DNA from: Sporosarcina sp. FSL W7-1349
GTDB taxonomy: Bacteria; Bacillota; Bacilli; Bacillales_A; Planococcaceae
NCBI RefSeq assembly: GCF_038003045.1
Contig: NZ_JBBOOK010000002.1
Span: 868,001 to 932,000, forward strand
Direction: 5' to 3'
DNA: 64,000 bases
A program made the position numbers and the translations under genes. A model generated the notes under the pieces. It saw nothing but the letters and a program-made list of their open reading frames with translations, was not told the origin of the DNA and made no database searches. This document shows positions 1 to 7,939 of the stretch, piece by piece; within the stretch, counting starts at the first letter, position 1; each line of letters begins with the position of its first letter.

Positions 1-735
1 GCGATCCATGAATATTTGGAAGATGCTGCTGCGAAACAGAAGGATTCACAGTCTACGGAAAGCGTAGAGCCTCAAATAGAAAAGAAGCCGAAACCCCCTG
101 TCGATCTGAAGAAACTGGACGGGATGTATGCGGGATTTAGAAGTGATATGGGCGGATATGAATGCGGCGGCATGTGTTGGGATTTCTATACGTTCCTGCC
201 GAAGAAAAAGGTATTCATCGGCCTGCCAGCAAATGGAGGGCCGGAGACGATTGATTGTAAAAAGGAGGAGTGCCTGACGTACTCGATCAGCAACGGTCAG
301 CTCAAGCTGAGCACCGGAGAATCATTGCCTATCGAGAAGTCGGAGAAAGGCTCGCTTGTCATAAATGAAATTTCATTGGATCATGTGGAACCCGTCTCGA
401 GCGACATGAATTTGAATGACACCTACACGTATTTGGGATACTCCGGCTTGATCGGCATTACGCCGGCCGCCAATTCATGGAGATACACATTGACCTTGCG
501 CACGGATGGCACCTTCGAACTGTCCGGCTTGAGCCTTGGCAGTCTGACGGTAACCGGTGATATTTCAACCCATGCCAGCCAAACCGGTAAAGAGGAGCAA
601 GGGACGTATGAGATTCAAAACAATACGATTACGATGATAAGCGACAATGGGAAACTCCATAGAACCTTGTTCTTCCTGCATAATTCGGATGTGAAGGATA
701 TCCAGATCGGGTTGAGGAATTATTATGTGGATTAA
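1..735 (+). CDS. Hypothetical protein, 5' end outside window
   Basis: The frame is open from the first base, so the start codon and any signal peptide or membrane anchor lie upstream. About 244 residues are visible. A charged, Lys/Pro-rich linker (IEKKPKPPVDLKK) is followed by a Cys-containing segment (YECGGMCWDF, DCKKEEC) and a beta-rich C-terminal half with TLRTDGTFELSG and EEQGTYEIQNNTITM. That alternation of short strands and glycines resembles secreted or surface-attached beta-barrel/lipocalin-like domains, but I do not recognise a family. A strong hairpin terminator follows 15 bases after the stop, so this is the last gene of its transcript. Function unknown; extracytoplasmic location is inferred only from composition. 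Confidence 0.7.
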   Translation, partial: AIHEYLEDAAAKQKDSQSTESVEPQIEKKPKPPVDLKKLDGMYAGFRSDMGGYECGGMCWDFYTFLPKKKVFIGLPANGGPETIDCKKEECLTYSISNGQLKLSTGESLPIEKSEKGSLVINEISLDHVEPVSSDMNLNDTYTYLGYSGLIGITPAANSWRYTLTLRTDGTFELSGLSLGSLTVTGDISTHASQTGKEEQGTYEIQNNTITMISDNGKLHRTLFFLHNSDVKDIQIGLRNYYVD

Positions 736-749
736 GCATGGTAAACAGA

Positions 750-782
750 GACACCGGCCCTACGGATGGCCGGTGTCTTTTT
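750..782 (+). terminator. Rho-independent terminator
   Basis: A perfect 10-bp stem (GACACCGGCC / GGCCGGTGTC) with an 8-nt loop is followed by five or more T residues. It sits 15 nt after the stop of the first gene on the same strand. Confidence 0.9.
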
Positions 783-859
783 GCTGTCACTGTGGAACTT
801 TATCTGTTTACAGGTGGTCCACTACAGAAAGGCGACAAGGCAAAGGAGGAAAAAGTTAA

Positions 860-1183
860 ATGGGTATGCTCAATTTCGCCAGCATCACACTCGGCCTTAT
901 TGCGTGGATCCTGCCAATTGTTTATTTAAAGCGAATGGATCGGCCCGGCCATCGGAAATGGGTCATCCTCTCCGTAATAAGTATGGGAGCGTGTTCGATT
1001 TCCTTCGCTTTCCAAATCATATATACCCATCATCTCGTCAAAAAAGAGGATTGGTCGTCCCTTTTGGACACAATGGGTGCTGTCGGAACCGCTGCAATCA
1101 TACTCCTGTTGGTGACGATCGGTTTGAATGGATTGGCGATGTTGGGCTATTACAAAATACGGGATGGTGATGAAGAAAATTGA
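860..1183 (+). CDS. Small membrane protein, about 4 TM segments
   Basis: A 107-residue protein preceded by AAAGGAGG at good spacing. Hydrophobic stretches at about residues 2-22 (FASITLGLIAWILPIVYL), 34-56, 70-88 and 85-100 indicate an integral membrane protein, with a basic first loop (KRMDRPGHRK) expected on the cytoplasmic side. Short proteins of this look are often annotated as hypothetical or, loosely, as cytochrome c oxidase subunit 4-like in Bacillaceae; nothing here supports a catalytic role. It stands alone downstream of a terminator. The 236 bp that follow hold no gene I can support, only a weak inverted repeat (CCTGTG...CACAGG near 1346-1370). Confidence 0.75.
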   Translation: MGMLNFASITLGLIAWILPIVYLKRMDRPGHRKWVILSVISMGACSISFAFQIIYTHHLVKKEDWSSLLDTMGAVGTAAIILLLVTIGLNGLAMLGYYKIRDGDEEN

Positions 1184-1419
1184 ATCTTGATACCAAGATG
1201 CAGTAGCCGGAAGCTCTAGGCAAGGAACGAACGAAAAAAATGTAAGAAAAAAAGCAGTTTCCTCAACGCTTACGACAGTATTCAAAAAGAGATAGATAAA
1301 GGTAGAATTGGTTTCAAACGGAATTATATAAGATGTTAAAAACCGGCGCCTGTGCGGAAACTCACAGGTTTGTTCCACTTAAAGTTTAAACAACCATAAA
1401 AGTTTGATCACAGGCACCC

Positions 1420-1776
1420 TTATCTATAAAAAGCCTTGTCTATATTGTATTTCGACTTAAGCTCATTGATAATATACGTTTCGTAAATTTCCCGATGTAC
1501 AGGGTCTTCTACGACACATACCTCAATTTTGGTGACTTCATCCCGGTGATTTTTGATCGGGGATACCGTATCCTCAAAATGTTTTTTAATTCTCGGTCTC
1601 AGCTTCCTTGCTTTCCCGACGAATAAGAGCTCTTGGTTTTTGTTATAGAACATGAAGATGCCGCCCTTGTCCCGAGGAATCGAATGGAAATCCGAAAATC
1701 CGTACGTATTACTTTCTTCAAGGTTGTCTCGTTTAGTGATGGTCACCGCGGGTTCTGGAATAGTTATGTTTATCAA
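1420..1776 (-). CDS. GIY-YIG domain protein (UvrC N-terminal-like)
   Basis: 118 residues, read from a TTG start chosen because GGAGG lies 7 nt upstream and no ATG is available. Residues about 38-85 form a GIY-YIG nuclease-type domain: GGIFMFYNKNQELLFVGKAR, with Lys/Arg-rich follow-up RKLRPRIKKHFED and a late Glu (VEDPVHREIYETYIINEL). The first motif is degenerate (GIFMFY for GIY and LLFVG for YIG), and the conserved Glu of the late helix is plausible. Stand-alone proteins of this size are commonly annotated as nucleotide-excision-repair endonuclease-like in Bacillales. No UvrC-type second domain is present. The substrate is not deducible. Confidence 0.75.
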   Translation of the reverse strand: MINITIPEPAVTITKRDNLEESNTYGFSDFHSIPRDKGGIFMFYNKNQELLFVGKARKLRPRIKKHFEDTVSPIKNHRDEVTKIEVCVVEDPVHREIYETYIINELKSKYNIDKAFYR

Positions 1777-1919
1777 TGACGTTCCTCCTTCAATTTCTTA
1801 TTAAACCTTATCATACCTTGAATCGGGATACTCATGTAATTGTAATGCGGTTGCCTACTTAAGCGAAGCGGTAAGGTAAGTACTGTTTTTCTGATTAAAG
1901 TTTATAAGGTGGTGATTGC

Positions 1920-2327
1920 ATGCCAAGCAATGACATTAAGGAACAACTTATAGAAAAATTAAAACAACAGGTGAATCCTGATTTCATCATCCTTTTTGGT
2001 TCTTTCGCAAAAGGGACCGTACATGAGGAAAGTGACGTAGATCTTGCTTATTTCAGCGACAAGTAGCTATCGTTTTACGATCAGTTCATCCTTGCAGGCG
2101 AGCTTGCCCTCATTTGCGGGCGGGAGGTGGATGTTGTCAATATTGGAGAAATCGACACGGTATTCACCATGCAAATTTTTGAGCAAGGAACACCTATTTA
2201 CATCCAAGACGAAAGTGAATACATCCGGCAAAGGATGAGAGCGTACAGCATGTATGCGACATTGAACGAGCAGCGCGCACCCCTTCTTGAGGCGATTAAG
2301 GAACGAGGAAGTGTGTTGGATGAATGA
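1920..2327 (+). pseudogene. mntA: mntA-type nucleotidyltransferase antitoxin, nonsense-interrupted
   Basis: ATG at 1920 sits 5 nt behind AAGGTGGTG. The reading frame gives a minimal nucleotidyltransferase: LFGSFAKG...ESDVDLAYF, with the family Gly-Ser and Asp-x-Asp metal-binding signature at residues 27-41. Codon 49 is TAG (2064-2066). The same frame then continues for about 86 residues with typical C-terminal family sequence (LAGELALICGREVDVVNIGEIDTVFTMQIF) to TGA at 2325-2327. In intact systems MntA adenylylates and so neutralises the HEPN RNase HepT. Only one base separates this from an intact gene, so it is either a recent nonsense mutation or a sequencing error. The partner is also damaged, which favours real decay. 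Confidence 0.8.
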
Positions 2328-2436
2328 TGTTATTTTGAATAAAGTAGCTACGATTGAACGTTGTGTGAAAAGGATTCGGGAAGTGTACGAAGGCAAACCT
2401 AGAAAAAGCAGGATGGAAGTATTGACGAGTGTATAA
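2320..2436 (+). pseudogene. hepT: hepT-type HEPN toxin remnant
   Basis: ATG at 2320 overlaps the mntA stop by 8 bp, the usual MntA-HepT arrangement. The first 25 or so residues (MNDVILNKVATIERCVKRIR) match the N-terminal helix of HepT proteins. The frame then runs into unrelated residues and stops after 38 codons, whereas intact HepT is about 135-145 residues. The catalytic RxxxxH motif in the C-terminal half is absent. A short downstream frame (DGSIDECINDDILQYFHRL, ending about 2470) could be the edge of the deletion scar. A deletion has removed the toxin core, leaving a non-functional remnant. Confidence 0.7.
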
Positions 2437-2494
2437 ATGATGACATACTTCAATATTTCCATCGTTTGTGAGGTAACCATTTGTTCACCAGTAG

Positions 2495-3541
2495 CTAGAA
2501 CTGCATGATAGAAAGAATATCTTGATTGTCACAGGTTTGCACCAACTCCCTAGCTGTCTTCCCGGTGTGATCTTCAGCATGAATGTCTGCACCATAATGT
2601 AATAGTATTTCTACAGCAGCCGCATTTTGAGCTTGAATCGCCCTGTGCAAAGCCGTTTGTTTATACTGATTTCTACCTTCAATCGCAGCCCCGTGATCTA
2701 GAAGGAATTTGATCCCGACCACATTATGAGCATCCGCAAAGCTATGCAGCGGAGGGAACGGTTTTCCTTCCTGGTTCAAGTCACAGTCCATTTTTAAAAT
2801 GTCTTCCAGCAGCGCTTCATCCTGACAACGAAGGGCAATCCCAAAACCTTTCTTTTTTACCTCTTTTTCATAAACATCCGGAAAATGAGAATGGATATAA
2901 TTCACGATATCACTGGAATATTGAAAAGCAATTTCTAGGGACGTTTGGGCCAAAGCGCGCTTTCCAACATTTGCACCCTTTTCAGCAAGCAGCTGAAATG
3001 CCTCCACATTATCGTGTTTACTGCAAAATTGCAGCGGCGTACCGCTATATTTCAAAACCTTGTCTAACTGGGATTTTTTCGCACTGGGGGCGAGCTCTCT
3101 AATCCGCCCGATGTCATTCATATAACAAGCAAAAACTAATGTTTGTTTAATTTTTTCAGCTTTTAATGATTCCCGCAAGACCTCCTTTCTTTCCCCCTCC
3201 GCGGGCTCCAAATTATATCTTTGGAAATTGAGCAGCTCAAAGAGATCCGCATCAAATAACTCAGGATTTATATCTTTCACCAAGCTATGGTCAACCAATA
3301 TACCCGCATCTGCTTTGATACAAAGAATGCCTTGTCCCCGCATTAAAGTTTGAATCGTATCAGCATACTTGTTAAAGAGAGCAACCGTGATGTCACCGTC
3401 ATATGAAGCTTCATTTTCAACGATTGTAAAATATCCGCTCGTAAACGAGTTCTCAGTCCCTAAAATGAAATACGTATACGTTTTTTCCCGTAACATTGGC
3501 TCATTGATAATTGCTTCTACTAAATCTTCAAGGTTATTCAT
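2495..3541 (-). CDS. Ankyrin-repeat protein
   Basis: 348 residues. The N-terminal ~110 residues form an unclassified domain (LILGT-like ENSFTSGYFTIVENEASYDG, then RGQGILCIKADAGILVD) that resembles the SseB/SUKH-like accessory folds only vaguely. From about residue 130 the protein consists of ankyrin units: GTPLQFCSKHDNVEAFQLLA, PPLHSFADAHNVVGIKFLLD, QTALHRAIQAQNAAAVEILL and a terminal HAEDHTGKTARELV unit. Ankyrin repeats mediate protein-protein binding, so this is likely an adaptor or an immunity-type binder in the cytoplasm; there is no signal peptide. It lies downstream of the NADAR gene on the same strand, 102 bp away, so the two may be co-transcribed. The partner protein is unknown. Confidence 0.8.
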   Translation of the reverse strand: MNNLEDLVEAIINEPMLREKTYTYFILGTENSFTSGYFTIVENEASYDGDITVALFNKYADTIQTLMRGQGILCIKADAGILVDHSLVKDINPELFDADLFELLNFQRYNLEPAEGERKEVLRESLKAEKIKQTLVFACYMNDIGRIRELAPSAKKSQLDKVLKYSGTPLQFCSKHDNVEAFQLLAEKGANVGKRALAQTSLEIAFQYSSDIVNYIHSHFPDVYEKEVKKKGFGIALRCQDEALLEDILKMDCDLNQEGKPFPPLHSFADAHNVVGIKFLLDHGAAIEGRNQYKQTALHRAIQAQNAAAVEILLHYGADIHAEDHTGKTARELVQTCDNQDILSIMQF

Positions 3542-3643
3542 AAGTCCAGCCCCCCTGCCTTGTTGTATAAAATTCGAGCTATTCCTTGATTACTCCGTGT
3601 GTGCTGAATGCTTGAATTCCGTTGGATTACTCGCCCCCGTCTT

Positions 3644-4372
3644 TTATTCATCGATTAATTTATCAAAAATATTTAATTGCTCATTTTCCTCCTTCTCTCC
3701 TACTTCTACGTTTTTCAGACCAACTTCTCCAACGACTATTTCCTTGTAATCCTCAACTGATAACAATACTTTGTTGAGTAAGCCTAGTCTATACAAAGAG
3801 ACATACAGGGCCACAGACCTTGCTTGACAATTGATAGACTTTTGCGGATTAAATTCAATATCTGTAAAGGCATCATATTCAACTACTTGTTCACTAAGCT
3901 CCTTGTTTAAAGACAAGGCATTGATATACAACCAATCATAGAAAAATGTCTTAGGTTCAAGGTCAAATTCTCTTTTAAAAAATTGAAAACGAATTAGCTT
4001 GCCACTGTTTTTGATTCTTGGATCTTTTTTAGCTTCTCTCGATGTCTTCTCATAAAGGTCCAGAAAGGGGCCGCCAAATTCAAAAACCTTACTTGCCTGA
4101 AATGCGGTTTCCACACTAAATGACTTAATCTTCTTTGTCTCTATCATTAGATTAAATGCGCTGAGCGCTATTCCCAATTCGTTATCTGCTTTACTGGAAA
4201 CTTCTAAAACTTTTAGGGTAGGGTATTCTTCCAAGATACTTTCATGTAAAGATTGTATGGATCTTTGTTTTTGCTTTACCGAGAATCCAGGAAACCATTC
4301 GAATTCGATGTTTTTCGCTTCTACCAATTCTTTTTCATCTTTGTTTGATATAAAAACCGGTCTTTGTGCCAT
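3644..4372 (-). CDS. NADAR-domain protein, DarT1-associated antitoxin type
   Basis: 242 residues. The central part fits the NADAR fold: SVETAFQASKVFE corresponds to the family tVEhafQaaK core, followed by GGPFLDLYEKTSREAKKDPR and a helical FFYDWLYINAL stretch. NADAR proteins are N-glycosidases that remove ADP-ribose. The subfamily I recall with the opening RPVFISNKDEK and the QKSINCQARSVALYVSL segment is annotated as the antitoxin partner of DarT1, a DNA ADP-ribosyltransferase. No DUF4433/DarT-like gene is next to it in this window, so it would be an orphan antitoxin, possibly an anti-toxin or anti-defence gene. The start ATG is preceded by GGAGGAGG at 4378-4385. Family assignment is from memory of sequence, not a search. 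Confidence 0.6.
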   Translation of the reverse strand: MAQRPVFISNKDEKELVEAKNIEFEWFPGFSVKQKQRSIQSLHESILEEYPTLKVLEVSSKADNELGIALSAFNLMIETKKIKSFSVETAFQASKVFEFGGPFLDLYEKTSREAKKDPRIKNSGKLIRFQFFKREFDLEPKTFFYDWLYINALSLNKELSEQVVEYDAFTDIEFNPQKSINCQARSVALYVSLYRLGLLNKVLLSVEDYKEIVVGEVGLKNVEVGEKEENEQLNIFDKLIDE

Positions 4373-4456
4373 ATATCCTCCTCCTACTCACTGTATTTAA
4401 AGTCTTTTTATTATTCATATATATAGATTGAATTTATTATTTTAGCTATTAACCTA

Positions 4457-4581
4457 GTTGATTGGAGTGCAGAGCGGCGACTCCAGCGGGAACAGCACGA
4501 GCTGAAAGCCCCACAGGAGCGCAGCGACGAGGAGATTGAAGCCGTGCCCGCGGAAAGCGTCCGCTCGGAACGGAAATCAAC
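4457..4581. repeat. REP-like 125-bp imperfect palindrome
   Basis: The element is bounded by perfect inverted 7-mers GTTGATT (4457-4463) and AATCAAC (4575-4581). Inside, GCGGCGACTCCAGCGGG is largely complementary to CCCGCGGAAAGCGTCCGC, so the whole unit folds on itself. It is much more GC-rich than the flanking DNA. Elements with this wording (ACTCCAGCGGGAACAGC ... GCGGAAAGCGTCCGC) occur in many copies in Bacillus-group genomes; I know them as intergenic repeats of unsettled origin. No coding content. Confidence 0.8.
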
Positions 4582-4800
4582 AGTTAGAAGAAGTTATTTA
4601 TTTCAACTTATATATTAGCAACTTGTAGGACGCCTGTATAACCAATTAGTTTTCCAAAAGCCCCTCAAGTGACAAAACTAGTTATGAAATTAACCCAAGT
4701 ATTACTTATAGAAATATTTAACACGACATGCCTAAATGCGCTTTTTCCAGTGAACCTGTATACTACAGATACACTCGTAATGTTAATAAAGGAGGCTGTT

Positions 4801-5439
4801 ATGAATAATTTATATTGGTATACTTTTAGCCATAAAAACTACTTAACCTTTCCAAAGCAAACGATTGTTTCGAAAGGCTTTACACTTGTAGAAGAAAAAG
4901 TTTCGTTACCTCACTTCAAACAACTTATCTTCCAAAAAAACACTCAACAGATTCAAGTTATTTTATATGCAAGCGAAGTTCATGAAGAAATGTATTTATT
5001 TATACAGGAATGCGATGTAAAAGAGGAATTCATTTGTAATCTTAAGTCAAAGGCATTCGTAGGATTTCATCAAGATATATTTATTACTGAAGATGAACCT
5101 GAAAAAATCATACAGCAAATTGAAACTTCCTTAACCTATAGTGAGGAAGATGAATACCTACACATTTATGGACAGCCAAGTTGGCATGGTGATGCCTTTA
5201 TCGTTGGCAATCGTGCAGCCTTACAAAGGTTAAAGGATACGATTGATCAAGCACTTCAGTTTGGCGAGAAAAAAGAAGTATTTTTCCCTGAAGATGAAGA
5301 AGGTTATAGTTTATATATTTCATGTACCGAAGATTCCTTTGATCTGAGCCAATTAGACCCTCCCTATCATGACCCCGACTTCTTTGAAAAGCGCAAGCCT
5401 CCTATTCAAGCATTTAAACATTACAAATTACATGACTAA
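4801..5439 (+). CDS. Conserved hypothetical protein, 212 aa
   Basis: The longer open frame begins at 4669, but ATG 4801 has AAAGGAGG just upstream, so I take 212 residues. The protein is soluble, acidic and AT-rich at the DNA level. It contains IYGQPSWHGDAFIVGNRAALQRLKDTI, a pattern (WHGDAFIVGNR.AL..L..AI) I have seen in short proteins near toxin-immunity and hypothetical loci, then a VFFPEDEEGYSLYISC strand and the Pro-rich tail DPPYHDPDFFEKRKPP. No catalytic motif, signal peptide or membrane segment. It stands alone with its own terminator, beside the ankyrin/NADAR pair but on the opposite strand. Function unknown. Confidence 0.7.
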   Translation: MNNLYWYTFSHKNYLTFPKQTIVSKGFTLVEEKVSLPHFKQLIFQKNTQQIQVILYASEVHEEMYLFIQECDVKEEFICNLKSKAFVGFHQDIFITEDEPEKIIQQIETSLTYSEEDEYLHIYGQPSWHGDAFIVGNRAALQRLKDTIDQALQFGEKKEVFFPEDEEGYSLYISCTEDSFDLSQLDPPYHDPDFFEKRKPPIQAFKHYKLHD

Positions 5440-5447
5440 ATATGTTG

Positions 5448-5491
5448 ACCACTTAGAACGTTGTTGTATCAATGTTCTAAGTGGTTTTTTT
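5448..5491 (+). terminator. Rho-independent terminator
   Basis: A 12-bp perfect stem ACCACTTAGAAC / GTTCTAAGTGGT with a 14-nt loop and a seven-T run, nine nt after the stop of the preceding gene. The next ~150 bp (5492-5640) contain no gene I can support. Confidence 0.92.
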
Positions 5492-5649
5492 GAACCGCAC
5501 GAACTTCGTTTGCTATTCACTCGTGGCATGGTTCATCCCGGCTCATTCGAGGACAGGGTGCACTTTTCACCGTCTACCCTCACTCCTTTTAGAATGCCTT
5601 CAACAAAGCGCAACAATTAAAATTTATCTAACTCACAGAATAATTCAGG

Positions 5650-5677
5650 TTGATAATATTTTTTTCTTGGTTATACT
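5650..5677 (+). promoter_or_regulatory. Putative sigma-A promoter of siderophore operon
   Basis: TTGATA (5650-5655), a 16-bp spacer and TATACT (5672-5677). The predicted transcription start at about 5684 falls just ahead of the Fur box. Confidence 0.55.
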
Positions 5678-5690
5678 TGAGTAGAAGATT

Positions 5691-5709
5691 GATACTGATA
5701 ATCATTATC
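5691..5709 (+). promoter_or_regulatory. Fur box
   Basis: GATACTGATAATCATTATC matches the classical 19-bp Fur consensus GATAATGATAATCATTATC at 18 of 19 positions. It lies immediately downstream of the predicted -10, so iron-loaded Fur would block transcription of the importer operon that starts at 5866. Confidence 0.88.
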
Positions 5710-5865
5710 AATTGTTTTTATGCCGTTGCTGTGCACTATGTGAAATAGAGATAAAGATAATTCGTATGTAAAGGCACGCATAAAAATAAAACCTAGATAG
5801 TGACCTTATCAATTCAATAATCTGTATGTCTGTAAAACTTAATACATAAGGAGAGAGGTAGAGAA

Positions 5866-6903
5866 ATGAGGAAGTTTAAATTAACTGTCATTATGGCGAT
5901 TTTTGCTTTGGTGTTGGTGGCTTGTTCAAATTCAAAGAATGAAACTGGTGGAACGAGTGAAACCGAAACCGATGGGCAAGTAAATGATTCTACTGAAGTT
6001 GAAACAGAAGAGGCAACAACGGTTGAAATCACGGATGCTCATGGAACGGTTACTGTTCCGATAAATCCTAAGAATGTAGTTGCTTTGGATAATAGAACGT
6101 ATGAAACTTTATCTGATTGGGAAATTAAGTTAGCGGCTGCTCCAAAAGCTGTAATGCCTGCGGATTCACCATATGTAAGTGATGAGTCAGTTCAAGACAT
6201 CGGAAATCACCGTGAACCAAATCTTGAAATTATCGCGGCTGTGGATCCTGAACTTGTAATTGTTGGTCAAAGATTTGGTAACTATTATGAAGACATAAAA
6301 AAGTTAGTACCAAATGCAGTTGTTATTGATCTGAATATTGATGTTTCTGAGGAAGCTTCTACACCGGGTGAAAACTTAGTAAATGGGCTTAAAGATGCGA
6401 CAACTACTTTGGGCCAAATCTTTGATAAAAATGAAGAGGCTAAACAATTGAATGCTGATTTTGATAAAGCTATCGAAGATGCTAAGTCTGCCTATAATGG
6501 AACGGATACAGTTATGAGTGTGATCGTTTCTGGCGGAAATATTGGTTTTGCGGCTCCTCATTCTGGACGTGTTTGGGGACCAATGTATGAAATTTTTGGC
6601 TGGACTCCGGCATTAGAAGTTGACAAATCTACATCAGATCACCAAGGTGATGAAGTTTCTGTCGAAGCAATTGCACAAAGTAATCCTGATTGGATTTTTG
6701 TAATGGATCGTGATGCGGCAGTATCATCTGAATCTGATGCGGTTCCTGCCCAAGATGTTATTGATAATGCGCCTGCTCTTCAAAACGTAACTGCTATTAC
6801 TGAAGGAAAGATCGTTTATGCACCAAATGACACTTACACAAACGAATCCATCCAAACTTATCTAGAGTTATTTGAAAACCTTGCAAATACGCTAGCTAAG
6901 TAA
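5866..6903 (+). CDS. Siderophore ABC transporter substrate-binding lipoprotein (YclQ/FatB type)
   Basis: 345 residues with a lipoprotein signal (MRKFKLTVIMAIFALVLVAC, lipobox LVAC), an acidic Ser/Thr/Glu linker and a periplasmic-binding-protein class III fold: VTVPINPKNVVALD at the start of lobe 1, then VDPELVIVGQR and SNPDWIFVMDRD lobes joined by a long helix. This binds ferric siderophore outside the membrane and delivers it to the permease. The closest style is YclQ/FatB/CeuE, which take catecholate-type siderophores such as petrobactin; the exact ligand is inference. It is the first gene of a tight four-gene operon, behind a Fur box and with an AAGGAGAGAGG ribosome site. Confidence 0.9.
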   Translation: MRKFKLTVIMAIFALVLVACSNSKNETGGTSETETDGQVNDSTEVETEEATTVEITDAHGTVTVPINPKNVVALDNRTYETLSDWEIKLAAAPKAVMPADSPYVSDESVQDIGNHREPNLEIIAAVDPELVIVGQRFGNYYEDIKKLVPNAVVIDLNIDVSEEASTPGENLVNGLKDATTTLGQIFDKNEEAKQLNADFDKAIEDAKSAYNGTDTVMSVIVSGGNIGFAAPHSGRVWGPMYEIFGWTPALEVDKSTSDHQGDEVSVEAIAQSNPDWIFVMDRDAAVSSESDAVPAQDVIDNAPALQNVTAITEGKIVYAPNDTYTNESIQTYLELFENLANTLAK

Positions 6904-6922
6904 TCTAAAGGAGTATCACATA

Positions 6923-7939
6923 GTGCAAAAGAATAGTGTTACTGGGGTTGGGAATTATTCTCAACCCCAGCTTTATAACTACAATAAGATATGGACAAAA
7001 CCTTTTATATTCGCTGTGATAGTTGTTTTTATTTTAGGCATCATCTCACTGTTTACCGGCGTTTATGATATACGCGGACAAGAAGATGGAATGGATATGT
7101 TTTTCATAACGCGTATTCCAAGAACAGCGGCACTCATGCTTACTGGAGCTGCCATGTCAATGGCGGGGCTCGTCATGCAGCTTATTACACAGAATCGTTT
7201 AGTTGAACCTACCACAACAGGGACTATTGAGTGGGCTGGTTTGGGACTCCTTATTGTGTATTTAGTATTTCCTGCACCCACTTTAGCTTTACGAATGACG
7301 GGTGCAATCATTTTTTCTTTTATAGGTACGATGATTTTCTTTTTGTTTTTAAGAAGAGTTAAACTTCGCTCGTCTTTAATTGTTCCGATCATTGGGCTGA
7401 TGCTAGGAGCAGTCATTTCCGCAGTTTCCACTTTTATCGGACTCCTTTTTCAAGCAACACAAAGTATTGAAAATTGGTTTGTAGGTTCTTTTGCGGCTGT
7501 CCAAATTGGAAGATATGAATACTTATGGGTAATTGTTATCGTTACGATTCTTATTTTCATGTATGCGAATCGATTGACTTTAGCTGGACTAGGGGAAGAT
7601 GTAGCCACAAGTCTTGGAGTAAATTATAATTGGCTCGTCCTTTTCGCTACGGGTCTAATTTCTTTAGCAGTTGGAATTGTTGCAGCTGTGATTGGAAACT
7701 TGCCTTTTTTAGGTTTAATTGTTCCGAATATTGTTTCCATGTTCAGAGGAGATGACCTTAGAAGTAATTTGCCTTGGGTATGTGTAATCGGAATGGGTAC
7801 GATAACGGTTTGTGACATCATTTCTCGAACAATTATCATGCCTTTTGAAGTGCCTGTTTCTTTAATACTTGGAACAGTGGGGGCAGTCGTATTTATTGCT
7901 ATTTTATTGAGACGAAGAAAACCAAGGAGGCTTAGATGA
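6923..7939 (+). CDS. FecCD-family siderophore permease 1 (YclN type)
   Basis: 338 residues from a GTG start with AAAGGAG 10 nt upstream. It shows the FecCD pattern of about nine to ten membrane helices and the family signatures RIPRTAALMLTGAAMSMAGLVMQ near residue 65-90 and GNLPFLGLIVPNIV near 255-270, the coupling-helix region that contacts the ATPase. It forms the transmembrane channel with the next gene. Its 3' end overlaps the next start (ATGA), implying translational coupling. Confidence 0.92.
   Translation: MQKNSVTGVGNYSQPQLYNYNKIWTKPFIFAVIVVFILGIISLFTGVYDIRGQEDGMDMFFITRIPRTAALMLTGAAMSMAGLVMQLITQNRLVEPTTTGTIEWAGLGLLIVYLVFPAPTLALRMTGAIIFSFIGTMIFFLFLRRVKLRSSLIVPIIGLMLGAVISAVSTFIGLLFQATQSIENWFVGSFAAVQIGRYEYLWVIVIVTILIFMYANRLTLAGLGEDVATSLGVNYNWLVLFATGLISLAVGIVAAVIGNLPFLGLIVPNIVSMFRGDDLRSNLPWVCVIGMGTITVCDIISRTIIMPFEVPVSLILGTVGAVVFIAILLRRRKPRRLR

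Noticed and set aside
1346..1370. Terminator at CCTGTG...CACAGG
   Set aside because: Only a 6-bp stem with no T run; too weak to call.
926..1378. 150-residue minus-strand ORF
   Set aside because: Antisense to the small membrane protein gene, with no ribosome site and no plausible protein features.
2127..2327. Independent 66-residue protein
   Set aside because: It is the in-frame continuation of the interrupted mntA gene.
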